Counted from the stretch's first letter, positions 1-7,161 are shown. The stretch: DNA of 8,711 nucleotides from Cyclobacteriaceae bacterium (GCA_015492915.1 WGED01000234.1:1-8711), one strand, 5' to 3'. Numbers and translations: made by a program. The notes: generated by a model not told the origin, from the sequence alone.

Positions 1-1
1 T

Positions 2-1354
2 AAGAGACAGGCTTTTGATGAGAAAGTGATAATCACGGGAGATATTCAATTGAAGAAAGGGGATCATTATTTCTGGTTGTCGGCAAAGCTCAGCCCCGAC
101 GCCAATCTCCTTCACTTTGTCGATGCGAGATGCACAGGTATCATTTTGAAATATGGCGTGCTACTACCTGAAAATTCATCGTCGCCCTCCGTGCAACGCA
201 TCGGTGTGGCAGTACGCAAACACATGGATGATGGCGTGCATACTTATCGCATCCCCGGACTGGCAACCGCAATTGACGGTACCTTGCTGGCCATTTACGA
301 TGTGCGCCGCGACAGATCGCGTGATTTGCAGGGTGATATCGACATAGGCCTGAGTCGCAGTACGGATGGCGGGCAGCATTGGGAAGCTATGCAGATCGTG
401 CTCGACATGGATGAATGGGGTGGTCTGCCTCAAAAATTCAATGGTGTAAGCGATGCCGGCATTCTGGTGGACAGAAGCACAGGAGACATCTTTGTGGCAG
501 GGTTGTGGATGTACGGTGTGCTGGACAAGGACGGGAAGTGGATAGAAGGGCTTACGGATGACAGCAAGGTATGGAACCACCAGTGGCGTGAAAAGGGCTC
601 GCAGCCTGGTTTTGATGTGAAGCGAACGGCTCAATTCCTGCTCACCAAAAGCACCGACAACGGCAGGACATGGGAAAAACCCGTTAATCTCACGCATCTG
701 AAGAAGGAGGAGTGGTGGCTGTTTGCTCCGGCGCCCGGCAATGGAATTATGCTGGATGACGGAACCCTCGTCTTTCCCGCACAGGGACGCGATGCTGAAG
801 GGATGTCTTTTTCCAATATCATGTACAGCAAAGACCATGGGAAAACATGGAAAATAAGCAATCCTGCCTATTACAATACCACAGAGAGTGCTGTGGCGCA
901 ATTGAGCGACGGCTCGTTGATGCTCAACATGCGCGACAACCGCAACCGCAAGGTCAAAGGCCCGAAAAACGGCCGCGCAGTCATGACAACTACAGACCTG
1001 GGGGAGACATGGATGACGCATCCGTCCTCACACGGCGCTTTGCAGGAGCCTGTCTGCATGGCTTCGTTGATCAGACATGAATATCATGATGAAAATAGCA
1101 AATTGAAATCCGTATTGCTTTTCTCCAATCCCAATGATCAGTATCAGCGGAAAAACATGACCATCAAAGTAAGTTTTGACGATGGTATGACCTGGTCTGA
1201 AAAGTACTGGTTGCTGCTTGATGCAGGCCGCGGCAGGGGATATTCATGCCTGACATCTGTCGATGAACAGCATATCGGCATCCTGTACGAAGGCAGCCAG
1301 GCGGATATGACTTTTCAGAAGATACCCCTGAAAGATATCATCATGGAAAAATGA
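2..1354 (+). CDS. Exo-alpha-sialidase, GH33 (5' truncated by window edge)
   Basis: Retaining sialidase that releases terminal sialic acid from glycans, expected in the periplasm or on the cell surface. The frame is open to the left edge (codons from base 2), so the signal peptide and true start lie outside; the GTG at 26 is probably not the start. Residues below are numbered from that GTG. Residues 1 to about 50 resemble the beta-sandwich that precedes the propeller in Bacteroidetes sialidases (BNR_assoc_N type). The six-bladed propeller follows, with the RIP motif (YRIPG, Arg75) and five Asp boxes of the S/T-x-D-x-G-x-x-W type near residues 112, 210, 268, 323 and 383. By analogy with NEU2 and bacterial GH33 enzymes, the catalytic set looks complete: acid/base Asp100, Glu287, Arg303 and Arg375 (with Arg75 the arginine triad), nucleophile Tyr406 in GYSCL, and Glu422. 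It converges on the reductase gene, with stops 8 bases apart. Linkage preference cannot be read. Confidence 0.93.
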   Translation, partial: KRQAFDEKVIITGDIQLKKGDHYFWLSAKLSPDANLLHFVDARCTGIILKYGVLLPENSSSPSVQRIGVAVRKHMDDGVHTYRIPGLATAIDGTLLAIYDVRRDRSRDLQGDIDIGLSRSTDGGQHWEAMQIVLDMDEWGGLPQKFNGVSDAGILVDRSTGDIFVAGLWMYGVLDKDGKWIEGLTDDSKVWNHQWREKGSQPGFDVKRTAQFLLTKSTDNGRTWEKPVNLTHLKKEEWWLFAPAPGNGIMLDDGTLVFPAQGRDAEGMSFSNIMYSKDHGKTWKISNPAYYNTTESAVAQLSDGSLMLNMRDNRNRKVKGPKNGRAVMTTTDLGETWMTHPSSHGALQEPVCMASLIRHEYHDENSKLKSVLLFSNPNDQYQRKNMTIKVSFDDGMTWSEKYWLLLDAGRGRGYSCLTSVDEQHIGILYEGSQADMTFQKIPLKDIIMEK

Positions 1355-1362
1355 TTATTTTC

Positions 1363-2370
1363 TCATACCATCAACCCGCCATCTACATAGCCGGGGCGTG
1401 CCCATTCGAGGGCGTGGGGGCCCGCATATTCCGCCAGCCGTAGTTCGAGCTCTGTCTTGTTGAGGACGGTTTGTGATTTCCCGAATTCATTCGCCAGGGC
1501 GATATTTTCTTTCAGCGGATCCATTCCGTAATGGCCCACCATGGCACTGGCGACACCCTTTTGTGTCCAGACATATTCGAAAAGCTCTTTGGCTGTGGCT
1601 TTTTTGCCGACGAGATTACGCATCACTTTCATGGCGATCACACCTACATTTTTTTCGACGGCTGCCGGCAAGGCCACCTCGGCAAAATTCCCGTATTTGG
1701 TGGGGTTCATGGCAAGAAGCGCCACGTCCCAGTCAAGCGCTTTGAGAAGGTCCCGTGAGCGCTCTGCACTGTTCATGCTCGAGAAACCGATATGGCGAAC
1801 CATGCCCGAGTCTTTCATCTGTTGCATGGTTTTGTAAATGCCTTTTTCAATCAAACCCACATCGTCAGAGGGTTCGATGGTATGCAGTAAAAGGATATCG
1901 ACATAGTCTGTTCTAAGCTTTTTAAGACTTTCATCAAGGTCTTTGCGCGCCTTGTCAGAATCCCGACCCTCAATTTTTGTGGAGATATAAATCTTCTCCC
2001 GGTATTCGGGCAGGATCATGCCATAGCGCTCCTCACCACTGCCGGGCGCATTGGGGTTGTTGATCTTGAAAGTTGAAAGGGTGTAGGAAGGGGCAGTGTC
2101 GAACAGGTTGATGCCGGCCTTCAGCGCCTGGTGCAATGATTTTTCCCATTCTCCGTCTCTGTTTTTAAGGAACTGCGAACCACCGCCGAAAGTCAGCAGA
2201 GAGACCTCAAGGCCCGTTTTGCCGAGTATTCGCTTTGGCATACCTGCTTTGCCTGTGGAGCGGGTCGAGCAGGAGGCGGCAATACCCGTTACGGTGATAG
2301 CTGCTGCCCCTGCGGCGGTTTTGCGGATAAAATCGCGCCGTGTGACCTGATTATGTTCTTTATTCTTCAT
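1363..2370 (-). CDS. Tat-signal aldo/keto reductase
   Basis: NAD(P)H-dependent oxidoreductase of the aldo/keto reductase superfamily (TIM barrel); the substrate is unknown but a sugar or keto-sugar fits the locus. The N-terminus has a twin-arginine signal (TRRDFIRK, Arg11-Arg12), then an Ala/Gly/Ile-rich hydrophobic stretch to about residue 33 and a Cys at 34. The preceding residues (IAAS) make only a marginal lipobox, so lipoprotein status is uncertain. The catalytic tetrad is visible: Asp91 and Tyr96 in FDTAPSY, Lys132 in ISTKI, His163 in LLLH. The barrel opens with RILGKTGLEVS, typical of the family. At 335 residues it is normal length for a Tat-exported member. It begins 3 bases after the stop of the DUF2271 gene, so the two are almost certainly co-transcribed and probably translationally coupled. 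Export through Tat implies folding, possibly with cofactor, in the cytoplasm. The physiological electron donor outside the cytoplasm is not evident. Confidence 0.9.
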   Translation of the reverse strand: MKNKEHNQVTRRDFIRKTAAGAAAITVTGIAASCSTRSTGKAGMPKRILGKTGLEVSLLTFGGGSQFLKNRDGEWEKSLHQALKAGINLFDTAPSYTLSTFKINNPNAPGSGEERYGMILPEYREKIYISTKIEGRDSDKARKDLDESLKKLRTDYVDILLLHTIEPSDDVGLIEKGIYKTMQQMKDSGMVRHIGFSSMNSAERSRDLLKALDWDVALLAMNPTKYGNFAEVALPAAVEKNVGVIAMKVMRNLVGKKATAKELFEYVWTQKGVASAMVGHYGMDPLKENIALANEFGKSQTVLNKTELELRLAEYAGPHALEWARPGYVDGGLMV

Positions 2371-2373
2371 GTT

Positions 2374-2934
2374 TTATTTGTTAATATATCTCACAACAAC
2401 ATCCGACAGGATATCCCCGGCCTCGGGATGTTTTTCAGGGATATACTTTACGGAAGCACTGCTCTCAGAATTTTCCTGACTTATACTGATATTTCCGGAA
2501 TAAAGTTCGTTATAATCTTCCAGAAGATGGACCTCAATAAAAAAATTGTATTCGCCAGGCGGAATATTTTTTTTCGATGCATCGAATGTAAGTGTAACGG
2601 CACCGGTGTCGGGTGTGGCGCCTGTCACAGCGTCGGTTTCTTCGATTGATACCGTTCTCCAGTCAATTCTTTTCTGCCAGTCCGAGCATATCTCCTTGAG
2701 ATTGAACCCGCCATAGGAGAGATAATCGGTCACAAAAAGTGTCTTGGCATAAGTCCCGTCAGGCTTTTCGAGCCATATTGTCATCTGATAAGATGGTTCA
2801 ATATTTTCAAATTGTTTTAGGTGAAAGCTGATTTCAAGCCGTTTTTTTAACGGTTTTCCATTGGTCAGTGCCGCAGTCATCAGCAAGGTTACGGATAAAA
2901 ATAAAATGGATATAAAAAATCGTGAATACTTCAT
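2374..2934 (-). CDS. Secreted DUF2271-family protein
   Basis: Small exported protein of unknown biochemical function. Residues 1 to about 26 form a Sec signal peptide (basic start, hydrophobic core FFISILFLSVTLLM, likely cleavage near Ala-Leu-Thr-Asn-Gly). The remaining 160 residues look like a beta-sandwich and match the DUF2271 pattern as I know it: a central W-x-E-x-x-D-G segment (residues 54-60) with T-L soon after (65-66), D-A-V-T-G-A-T-P (101-108), a following T-L-T-F-D strand, and P-G-E-Y-x-F-x-I-E-V (126-135). The DAVTGAT stretch resembles the flavin-attachment motif of FMN_bind proteins (Dxx[S/T]GAT), but no FMN_bind fold or ApbE gene is seen here, so flavinylation is only a possibility. 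The aldo/keto reductase gene follows after 3 bases, which argues for a linked function. A good Bacteroidetes-type promoter lies 30 bases upstream. Family assignment is from remembered motifs, not a profile search. Confidence 0.8.
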   Translation of the reverse strand: MKYSRFFISILFLSVTLLMTAALTNGKPLKKRLEISFHLKQFENIEPSYQMTIWLEKPDGTYAKTLFVTDYLSYGGFNLKEICSDWQKRIDWRTVSIEETDAVTGATPDTGAVTLTFDASKKNIPPGEYNFFIEVHLLEDYNELYSGNISISQENSESSASVKYIPEKHPEAGDILSDVVVRYINK

Positions 2935-2963
2935 GAGGTTTGCCTGTCAAGGTAAAATCATTT

Positions 2964-2995
2964 CAAATTTATGTTTGCACTCCTTTTTCATCAAG
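2964..2995 (-). promoter_or_regulatory. Predicted Bacteroidetes-type promoter for the DUF2271-reductase pair
   Basis: On the minus strand, TAAATTTG (2971-2964) is an exact match to the Bacteroidetes -7 consensus TAnnTTTG. A CTTG (2995-2992) supplies a -33 TTG element 20 bases further upstream, within the usual 19-21 base spacing. Transcription would start near 2957, giving a leader of about 22 bases before the ATG at 2934. It sits in the widest gap (132 bases) of the minus-strand block, so it could drive the DUF2271 and reductase genes independently of the hydrolases. Short motifs in AT-rich DNA arise by chance, hence moderate confidence. Confidence 0.45.
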
Positions 2996-3017
2996 GATAA
3001 AACCTAAAAAGAATGGC

Positions 3018-3039
3018 ACATTTGTTTTTTACAAAATGT
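3018..3039 (-). terminator. Possible weak terminator after the fucosidase fusion gene
   Basis: An imperfect inverted repeat (ACATTTGT at 3018-3025 against ACAAAATGT at 3031-3039, one bulged base, 5-base loop) lies 27 bases past the stop of the fusion gene. On the minus strand it is followed, after a few bases, by a CTTTTT run. The stem is AT-rich and weak, so it may be chance. If real, together with the promoter just downstream it would separate the hydrolase genes from the DUF2271-reductase pair. Confidence 0.2.
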
Positions 3040-3066
3040 CTTTACCACCGAAATAGTGAAAAACGG

Positions 3067-5448
3067 TTATTCATTTACGAAATAAACAGAAAAATTGGAA
3101 ATCACCGGTATGTCGATGGCCTCTTCTATTTTTATTCGCAACTGTTTTAGTTGTGTGTCCTCAAATGGAATAATCAACTTATGCCCGATGCAGCTCCCCT
3201 CAAACAAGGTTATCCATTTGTCGTTCTCTTTTCCCTCCAGTGTGAATTTCCGTACCCGCTCACCCTGTGCTATGTCTTCCATGAGTATGACATGATTTGC
3301 CGGTTGCTGTGCGGGCAATGAGATTTTAACGATTTTTCCATGCCCGGATGTCAATGCCAGCGGGGTGCTGAACCGTTTTCTGATGGCATCGCCAAACTCC
3401 TTCATCCGCCGCACATCGGCTTCCGGCAGCAGGCCCGTGGTGTCGGGGGTGATGCCCAGGATGAGGGTGGAATTGTGGCCGACGGAATGGTAGTACATTT
3501 TCATCAGATGTTCGACAGGGAAGATGTGTGCCTCGTTGCCAGGCTCCCAGAACCACTCATGCCGTCCGTTGTAGCCGTGCAGGGGAGCGTCCGACATGGC
3601 AGGCATCCAGAATTTGCCGCCGGGGTCGCCTGTCTTCAACAAGGCGAAATTGTTTTTTTTAGTCTCGGGATACAGTGTGCCGTCCGTCGAAGGGTAGGGG
3701 AAGGTGGCCCGGCAGGGATAGGGTACCGTGCCGCTCTCGGAGCCGCCCCAGCGCGCTTCGGCCAGTTGGGCGTTATGATAAAACAGGCATTCCGGCTGAT
3801 ATTTCTTCACGATGGGCAGCACATCGGGAGCGCCGCGCTCCGGGCTGTCGGCACCGCCGTCGAACCATATCTCGAACAATTCGCCATAGCGCGTGCATAT
3901 CTCCTTTACCATGCCCTCGACCATCTTGTTGTAGTATGCCTGCCTGTTCTCACGGAATTTCCCTTCGCCCTGTACTACGAAGTTGTGCACACCGAAAAAG
4001 GAGTTCCACCGGATACCGAGATAGATGCCCGGTTTGATGCCGTATTTCCTGCATGAGTTCACAAAATCACGCACGATGTCGCCCTTGCCGTCCTTCCATT
4101 TTACCGCCTTGAGGCAATAGGGGTTTACGTCTGACTGGTAGAGCGCGAAGCCCGTCTCATGCGTGGCCGTAAGGATAGCAAAAGTGGCGCCCATGTCCCT
4201 GACAGCGCGAATCCACTGATCCGTATCGAGGGTTGAGGGATTGAAAATATTGTAATTTTCAACGGGTATGATGCGGTTGGCGGCCTGCGAATATTTTCTG
4301 CCATCGAACACATGGAGGTCATAGTGGATGACCACACCCAGCTCAGCATCCTGCCATGCCATTTGCGCTTTGTTGGGCAATGGATATTTGTTCTTTTTCA
4401 CGGGAATGAAAATGGTGTAGGAGTCATCGCCTTTTTTCACGGCCAGGCTCAGGGCTTTGATCTCATCGTCTTCCGTATAGATGAAAGGCCGCTCCAGCCT
4501 GTCGGGTTTCAGCGTGTCTCCCGATGTCAGTGGCACGACTTTGGACATCAGGATGTATTCCGTGGCCTTGCGCCAGTGTATGCGGTCGGCGGAAGTGACC
4601 ATACCGATGAAGCCGCGGGTATGAAAAACACCGTAAAACCGGTCCCTCTTTCTGTCGTACCACATCGACATGTCTTCCGTGTCGATATAATCGATCACAG
4701 GCTCCGCCTGCATGACGAACGGGCCGTCAGGAGCATCGGAAATGGCGATGGCCTGGTTGCGGATGAAGCGTGCCTCGTTCGGTTTGTCGCCCTTCACTAT
4801 GAGATAATAGCGATTATCCCTGCCCCTGGCGATGGCAGGGTTCACCGTCAGCGTGGTGATGGGGCCGGAGGGCTCGATCAGCGGTTTGTCACTCCTTTTC
4901 CATGGACCGTTGAGGGAGTTTGACACAGCCACACCCGTGCGTTGGTTGGGACGCAGAATCTTCCAGTTGGTGTGTGAGTAGCCCGTGTGGGCCGTTTCGA
5001 TGAGTTCCGCCTCGGTGTAGTCCCTATCGCCCATATTGGTGGAGCAGTAGTAGAGGTAGTATTTGCCGTCGAAATATTTGATCTTCGGATTGTGCGCTGT
5101 GATGGCATCCCAATGGCCTTTACCTCTGCCCCGCAGCACGGTTTCCTTGTATTTCCATGGCCCCGTGGGACTTTTCGATACGGCATGTGCCACTTCTGAA
5201 AAGAGCAGCCAGCCCAGAAAGCCGTATTCTCTTTTCCAACGGGAATAAAAAAGATGGTATTTGCCGTCATCGCCCCTGATGATGGACGCCCCCCAGTTGT
5301 AGTACCCGTCGGTTTTGAAAATATTGTCTTCCGAGACGGGTTGAAGGTGGTTGCTGATAAAAAGGTCGTCAGGATGGCTTTGTCCGTGCACGGGCACCAC
5401 AGCCGGAAGCCACAGCAGAGTGATGAGAAGAAGTTTGTAAAAGTTCAT
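3067..5448 (-). CDS. Secreted fusion: GH43/GH117-like beta-propeller plus GH29-like alpha-L-fucosidase
   Basis: Two-enzyme-like exported protein of 793 residues. A Sec signal peptide covers residues 1-22 (cleavage after VHG). Residues 45 to about 350 form a five-bladed propeller with repeated blade motifs (DGKYHLFYS, DGKYYLYY, NRYYLIV, DRFYGVFH, LERPFIY), resembling GH43/GH117-like domains. Residues 360 to about 700 are a GH29-type barrel: IHYDLH (His375), THETGF (His430, where classical enzymes have HHDGF), DGKGDIVRDFV, IKPGIYLG, and the nucleophile motif IWFDG (Asp530). Glu571 in GGSESG is the best acid/base candidate, by comparison with class B GH29 enzymes that carry a GNE-x-G motif there. 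Residues 700-793 form a C-terminal beta-sandwich typical of fucosidases. The expected role is removal of a terminal alpha-L-fucose or similar sugar, but specificity could differ because the barrel is divergent. The sulfatase gene lies 90 bases upstream on the same strand with no clear promoter between, so the two are probably co-transcribed. The ORF is uninterrupted, so this is a genuine fusion rather than a frame artefact. Confidence 0.85.
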   Translation of the reverse strand: MNFYKLLLITLLWLPAVVPVHGQSHPDDLFISNHLQPVSEDNIFKTDGYYNWGASIIRGDDGKYHLFYSRWKREYGFLGWLLFSEVAHAVSKSPTGPWKYKETVLRGRGKGHWDAITAHNPKIKYFDGKYYLYYCSTNMGDRDYTEAELIETAHTGYSHTNWKILRPNQRTGVAVSNSLNGPWKRSDKPLIEPSGPITTLTVNPAIARGRDNRYYLIVKGDKPNEARFIRNQAIAISDAPDGPFVMQAEPVIDYIDTEDMSMWYDRKRDRFYGVFHTRGFIGMVTSADRIHWRKATEYILMSKVVPLTSGDTLKPDRLERPFIYTEDDEIKALSLAVKKGDDSYTIFIPVKKNKYPLPNKAQMAWQDAELGVVIHYDLHVFDGRKYSQAANRIIPVENYNIFNPSTLDTDQWIRAVRDMGATFAILTATHETGFALYQSDVNPYCLKAVKWKDGKGDIVRDFVNSCRKYGIKPGIYLGIRWNSFFGVHNFVVQGEGKFRENRQAYYNKMVEGMVKEICTRYGELFEIWFDGGADSPERGAPDVLPIVKKYQPECLFYHNAQLAEARWGGSESGTVPYPCRATFPYPSTDGTLYPETKKNNFALLKTGDPGGKFWMPAMSDAPLHGYNGRHEWFWEPGNEAHIFPVEHLMKMYYHSVGHNSTLILGITPDTTGLLPEADVRRMKEFGDAIRKRFSTPLALTSGHGKIVKISLPAQQPANHVILMEDIAQGERVRKFTLEGKENDKWITLFEGSCIGHKLIIPFEDTQLKQLRIKIEEAIDIPVISNFSVYFVNE

Positions 5449-5538
5449 GGATTTCAGTCGATTTTATTGTCTGTAAAGTCATGCATGCTGTAAAACCAAT
5501 CATTAAAACGCCTCATTTTTCATGATTTATCGGACAAA

Positions 5539-6984
5539 TCACTCATTAAAAAAAGGATCACCGATTTTTTTGAGTTTTGGTTTTATCTCTTTCTGCACGA
5601 GCATATTTACGATATCGGGGTTCAGCAATGCCATATTGTTCATTTCGTAAGGGTCTTCCGTAAGGTCAAAAAGCAGGGTGTCGATGAACGCGCCATCCTG
5701 CTTTTCCAGCACCAGTTTGTACTCGGGCATCCTGATGCCTCTTTTGCCGTTATAAGCCGAGCCGTCGTACATCTTGAAATATAACTGCGAATCGGGGATC
5801 TCGCCTTCGCCTGTCAGGAAATATCTCGCGTAGCTCTTTCCTTGCACGCCGGGAGGGATTTTTTCACCGAAACCCATGAGTTGCATAAGGGTGGGCTGGA
5901 TATCCGGCACCGAGATGTAAAAATCTTCCTCTATGCGCGGCTCCAGTTGTCCCTTCCAGCGCAGCAGAAACGGTATCCGCATCGATTCTTCATAGGGATT
6001 GTTTTTCGTGACGAGTTCATGGATGCCGAGGCAATTTCCATGGTCGGAGGTGAATAGCACGATGGTGTTCTCATCGAGGCCTTCTTCGGTCAGGGCGTCG
6101 AGGATACGCCCGAACTGCTCATCCACGCCCGTGATCATGGCGTAGTAGTTTTTGATGTTTTTTCGGTAATAATCACCCCATTTGGTGCCCGCGGGGGGTA
6201 TATCGGGCCTGCCGTACAGCAGGGTGGTGTCCATGTCATGGTACATGTCTACATACTTTTGGGGCACTTTCTCATAGGGTGTATGCGGCGGGTTCATCGA
6301 CACGACCAGAGCGAAGGGCTTATTGTGTTTCCGGTATTTCCCGCCTTTGTTTTTTAGGAATTCAATAGCCAGGTCCGCTTCATGCTCGGGGCCCCATTGG
6401 TCAACATAGTGAAATTCGTTGCGACCGGCATGGGTGTCCCAGTACAGCGGGCGCGTATGATCGTCATAGGTGTTGTAAGCGTACCAGAAATCGAAGCCGT
6501 GCCTGCGTTCGGGTGGCGTCCATTCGTTCCATTTCACCTTACCTTTGTTGTTGAGGCAGTTGATGTACGGCTCTTTGGGCGCCTCAAGGTGCCACTTGCC
6601 GATGTAGCCAAGGTTGTAGCCTTCGGCATGCAGGATATCCGACCATGTAGTATCGCTTTGTTGCAGTTCATTGCCGAAGACCGCCGAACGGCTCATGCAA
6701 TTGTTCGTCACATGGTTTTTGAGGGGATATTTGCCCGTGAGCAGCATGGCGCGGTAAGGGCTGCACACAGGGTAGTTGCTCGCTGCCTGGGGCAGCACCA
6801 CGCTCTCCTCTGCAAATTTATCGAGCCTGGGCGTTATCACGGGTTCCTTACCGAGAAAACCCAGTGCCGAACCGCGCCACTGGTCGGGGAAGACAATGAG
6901 GAGGTTGGGCTTCCGGGGCTTGTACTCATCCTTGCAGGCAGATACCATCAACAGGAATGCAAGAAAAAATGCTGAAATTCTCAT
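5539..6984 (-). CDS. Lipoprotein S1-family sulfatase (formylglycine type)
   Basis: Type I sulfatase that hydrolyses a sulfate ester, here probably on a glycan. The N-terminus is a lipoprotein signal with lipobox VSAC (Cys17), and acidic/basic residues KDE follow, so the mature protein is membrane-anchored in the periplasm or on the surface. The sulfatase signature CSPYRAMLLTG starts at Cys74, the residue oxidised to formylglycine; Arg78 is the conserved signature Arg. Other expected active-site residues are visible: Asp34 in FPDQ (metal), Lys130 and His132 in GKWH, His234 in PPHTPY, Asp314-His315 in TSDHG, and Lys327. At 481 residues it is normal length and apparently intact. A Cys-type site needs a maturase (anSME or FGE) encoded elsewhere; none is in the window. 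It is the first gene of the minus-strand block and diverges from the Gfo/Idh/MocA gene. The S1 subfamily, and so the sulfated position, cannot be assigned by eye. Confidence 0.94.
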   Translation of the reverse strand: MRISAFFLAFLLMVSACKDEYKPRKPNLLIVFPDQWRGSALGFLGKEPVITPRLDKFAEESVVLPQAASNYPVCSPYRAMLLTGKYPLKNHVTNNCMSRSAVFGNELQQSDTTWSDILHAEGYNLGYIGKWHLEAPKEPYINCLNNKGKVKWNEWTPPERRHGFDFWYAYNTYDDHTRPLYWDTHAGRNEFHYVDQWGPEHEADLAIEFLKNKGGKYRKHNKPFALVVSMNPPHTPYEKVPQKYVDMYHDMDTTLLYGRPDIPPAGTKWGDYYRKNIKNYYAMITGVDEQFGRILDALTEEGLDENTIVLFTSDHGNCLGIHELVTKNNPYEESMRIPFLLRWKGQLEPRIEEDFYISVPDIQPTLMQLMGFGEKIPPGVQGKSYARYFLTGEGEIPDSQLYFKMYDGSAYNGKRGIRMPEYKLVLEKQDGAFIDTLLFDLTEDPYEMNNMALLNPDIVNMLVQKEIKPKLKKIGDPFFNE

Positions 6985-7010
6985 GGGAAAACATTAAAAA
7001 TTTATTGTTC

Positions 7011-7040
7011 TCAAGTTAAGGAATATATTTTTTCAAGTTA
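7011..7040. repeat. Direct repeat TCAAGTTA, two copies 22 bases apart
   Basis: TCAAGTTA occurs at 7011-7018 and 7033-7040 in the divergent intergenic region, about two helical turns apart, 27 to 56 bases upstream of the sulfatase start. The arrangement suits a tandem operator for the divergent promoters. On the minus strand each copy reads TAACTTGA, close to but not matching a -7 element, and no well-spaced -33 partner was found. It may be chance in AT-rich sequence. Confidence 0.3.
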
Positions 7041-7094
7041 TAGTATATTTACACACGACTTATGAATTTACAGCTTCTTTTCGCAATGTGAACG

Positions 7095-7126
7095 TTGCTA
7101 AAGCAATCTATAAAAGAATACTTTTT
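7095..7126 (+). promoter_or_regulatory. Candidate promoter for the Gfo/Idh/MocA gene
   Basis: TACTTTTT (7119-7126) matches the Bacteroidetes -7 consensus TAnnTTTG at all but the last base. A TTG (7095-7097) lies 21 bases upstream as a possible -33 element. The start site would fall near 7133, giving a leader of roughly 29 bases to the ATG at 7162. The match is imperfect and the region is AT-rich, so this is tentative. Confidence 0.3.
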
Positions 7127-7161
7127 ACTTTATCAGTCACTTGAAAAAATAATTCCGGATC

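Noticed and set aside
26..28. GTG at 26 as the start of the sialidase gene.
   Set aside because: The frame stays open to the window edge, and the residues before it (KRQAFDEK) continue the N-terminal domain. A signal peptide is expected further upstream.
176..1021. A 281-codon open frame antisense to the sialidase.
   Set aside because: It lies wholly opposite a gene with intact catalytic motifs. Its translation is rich in His, Cys and Pro and has no recognisable domain. It is a codon-bias shadow.
3340..4923. Long plus-strand open frames (238 codons at 3340-4056 and 203 codons at 4312-4923) opposite the fucosidase fusion.
   Set aside because: Both are antisense to well-supported GH29 and propeller sequence, show no family motifs, and are explained by GC-rich codon positions of the real gene.
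5449..5538. A separate promoter between the sulfatase and fusion genes.
   Set aside because: No TAnnTTTG element in the right orientation was found in these 90 bases, so co-transcription with the sulfatase is the simpler reading.
6382..6975. A 197-codon plus-strand frame opposite the sulfatase.
   Set aside because: It mirrors the sulfatase coding sequence, including the signature region, and has no domain features of its own.
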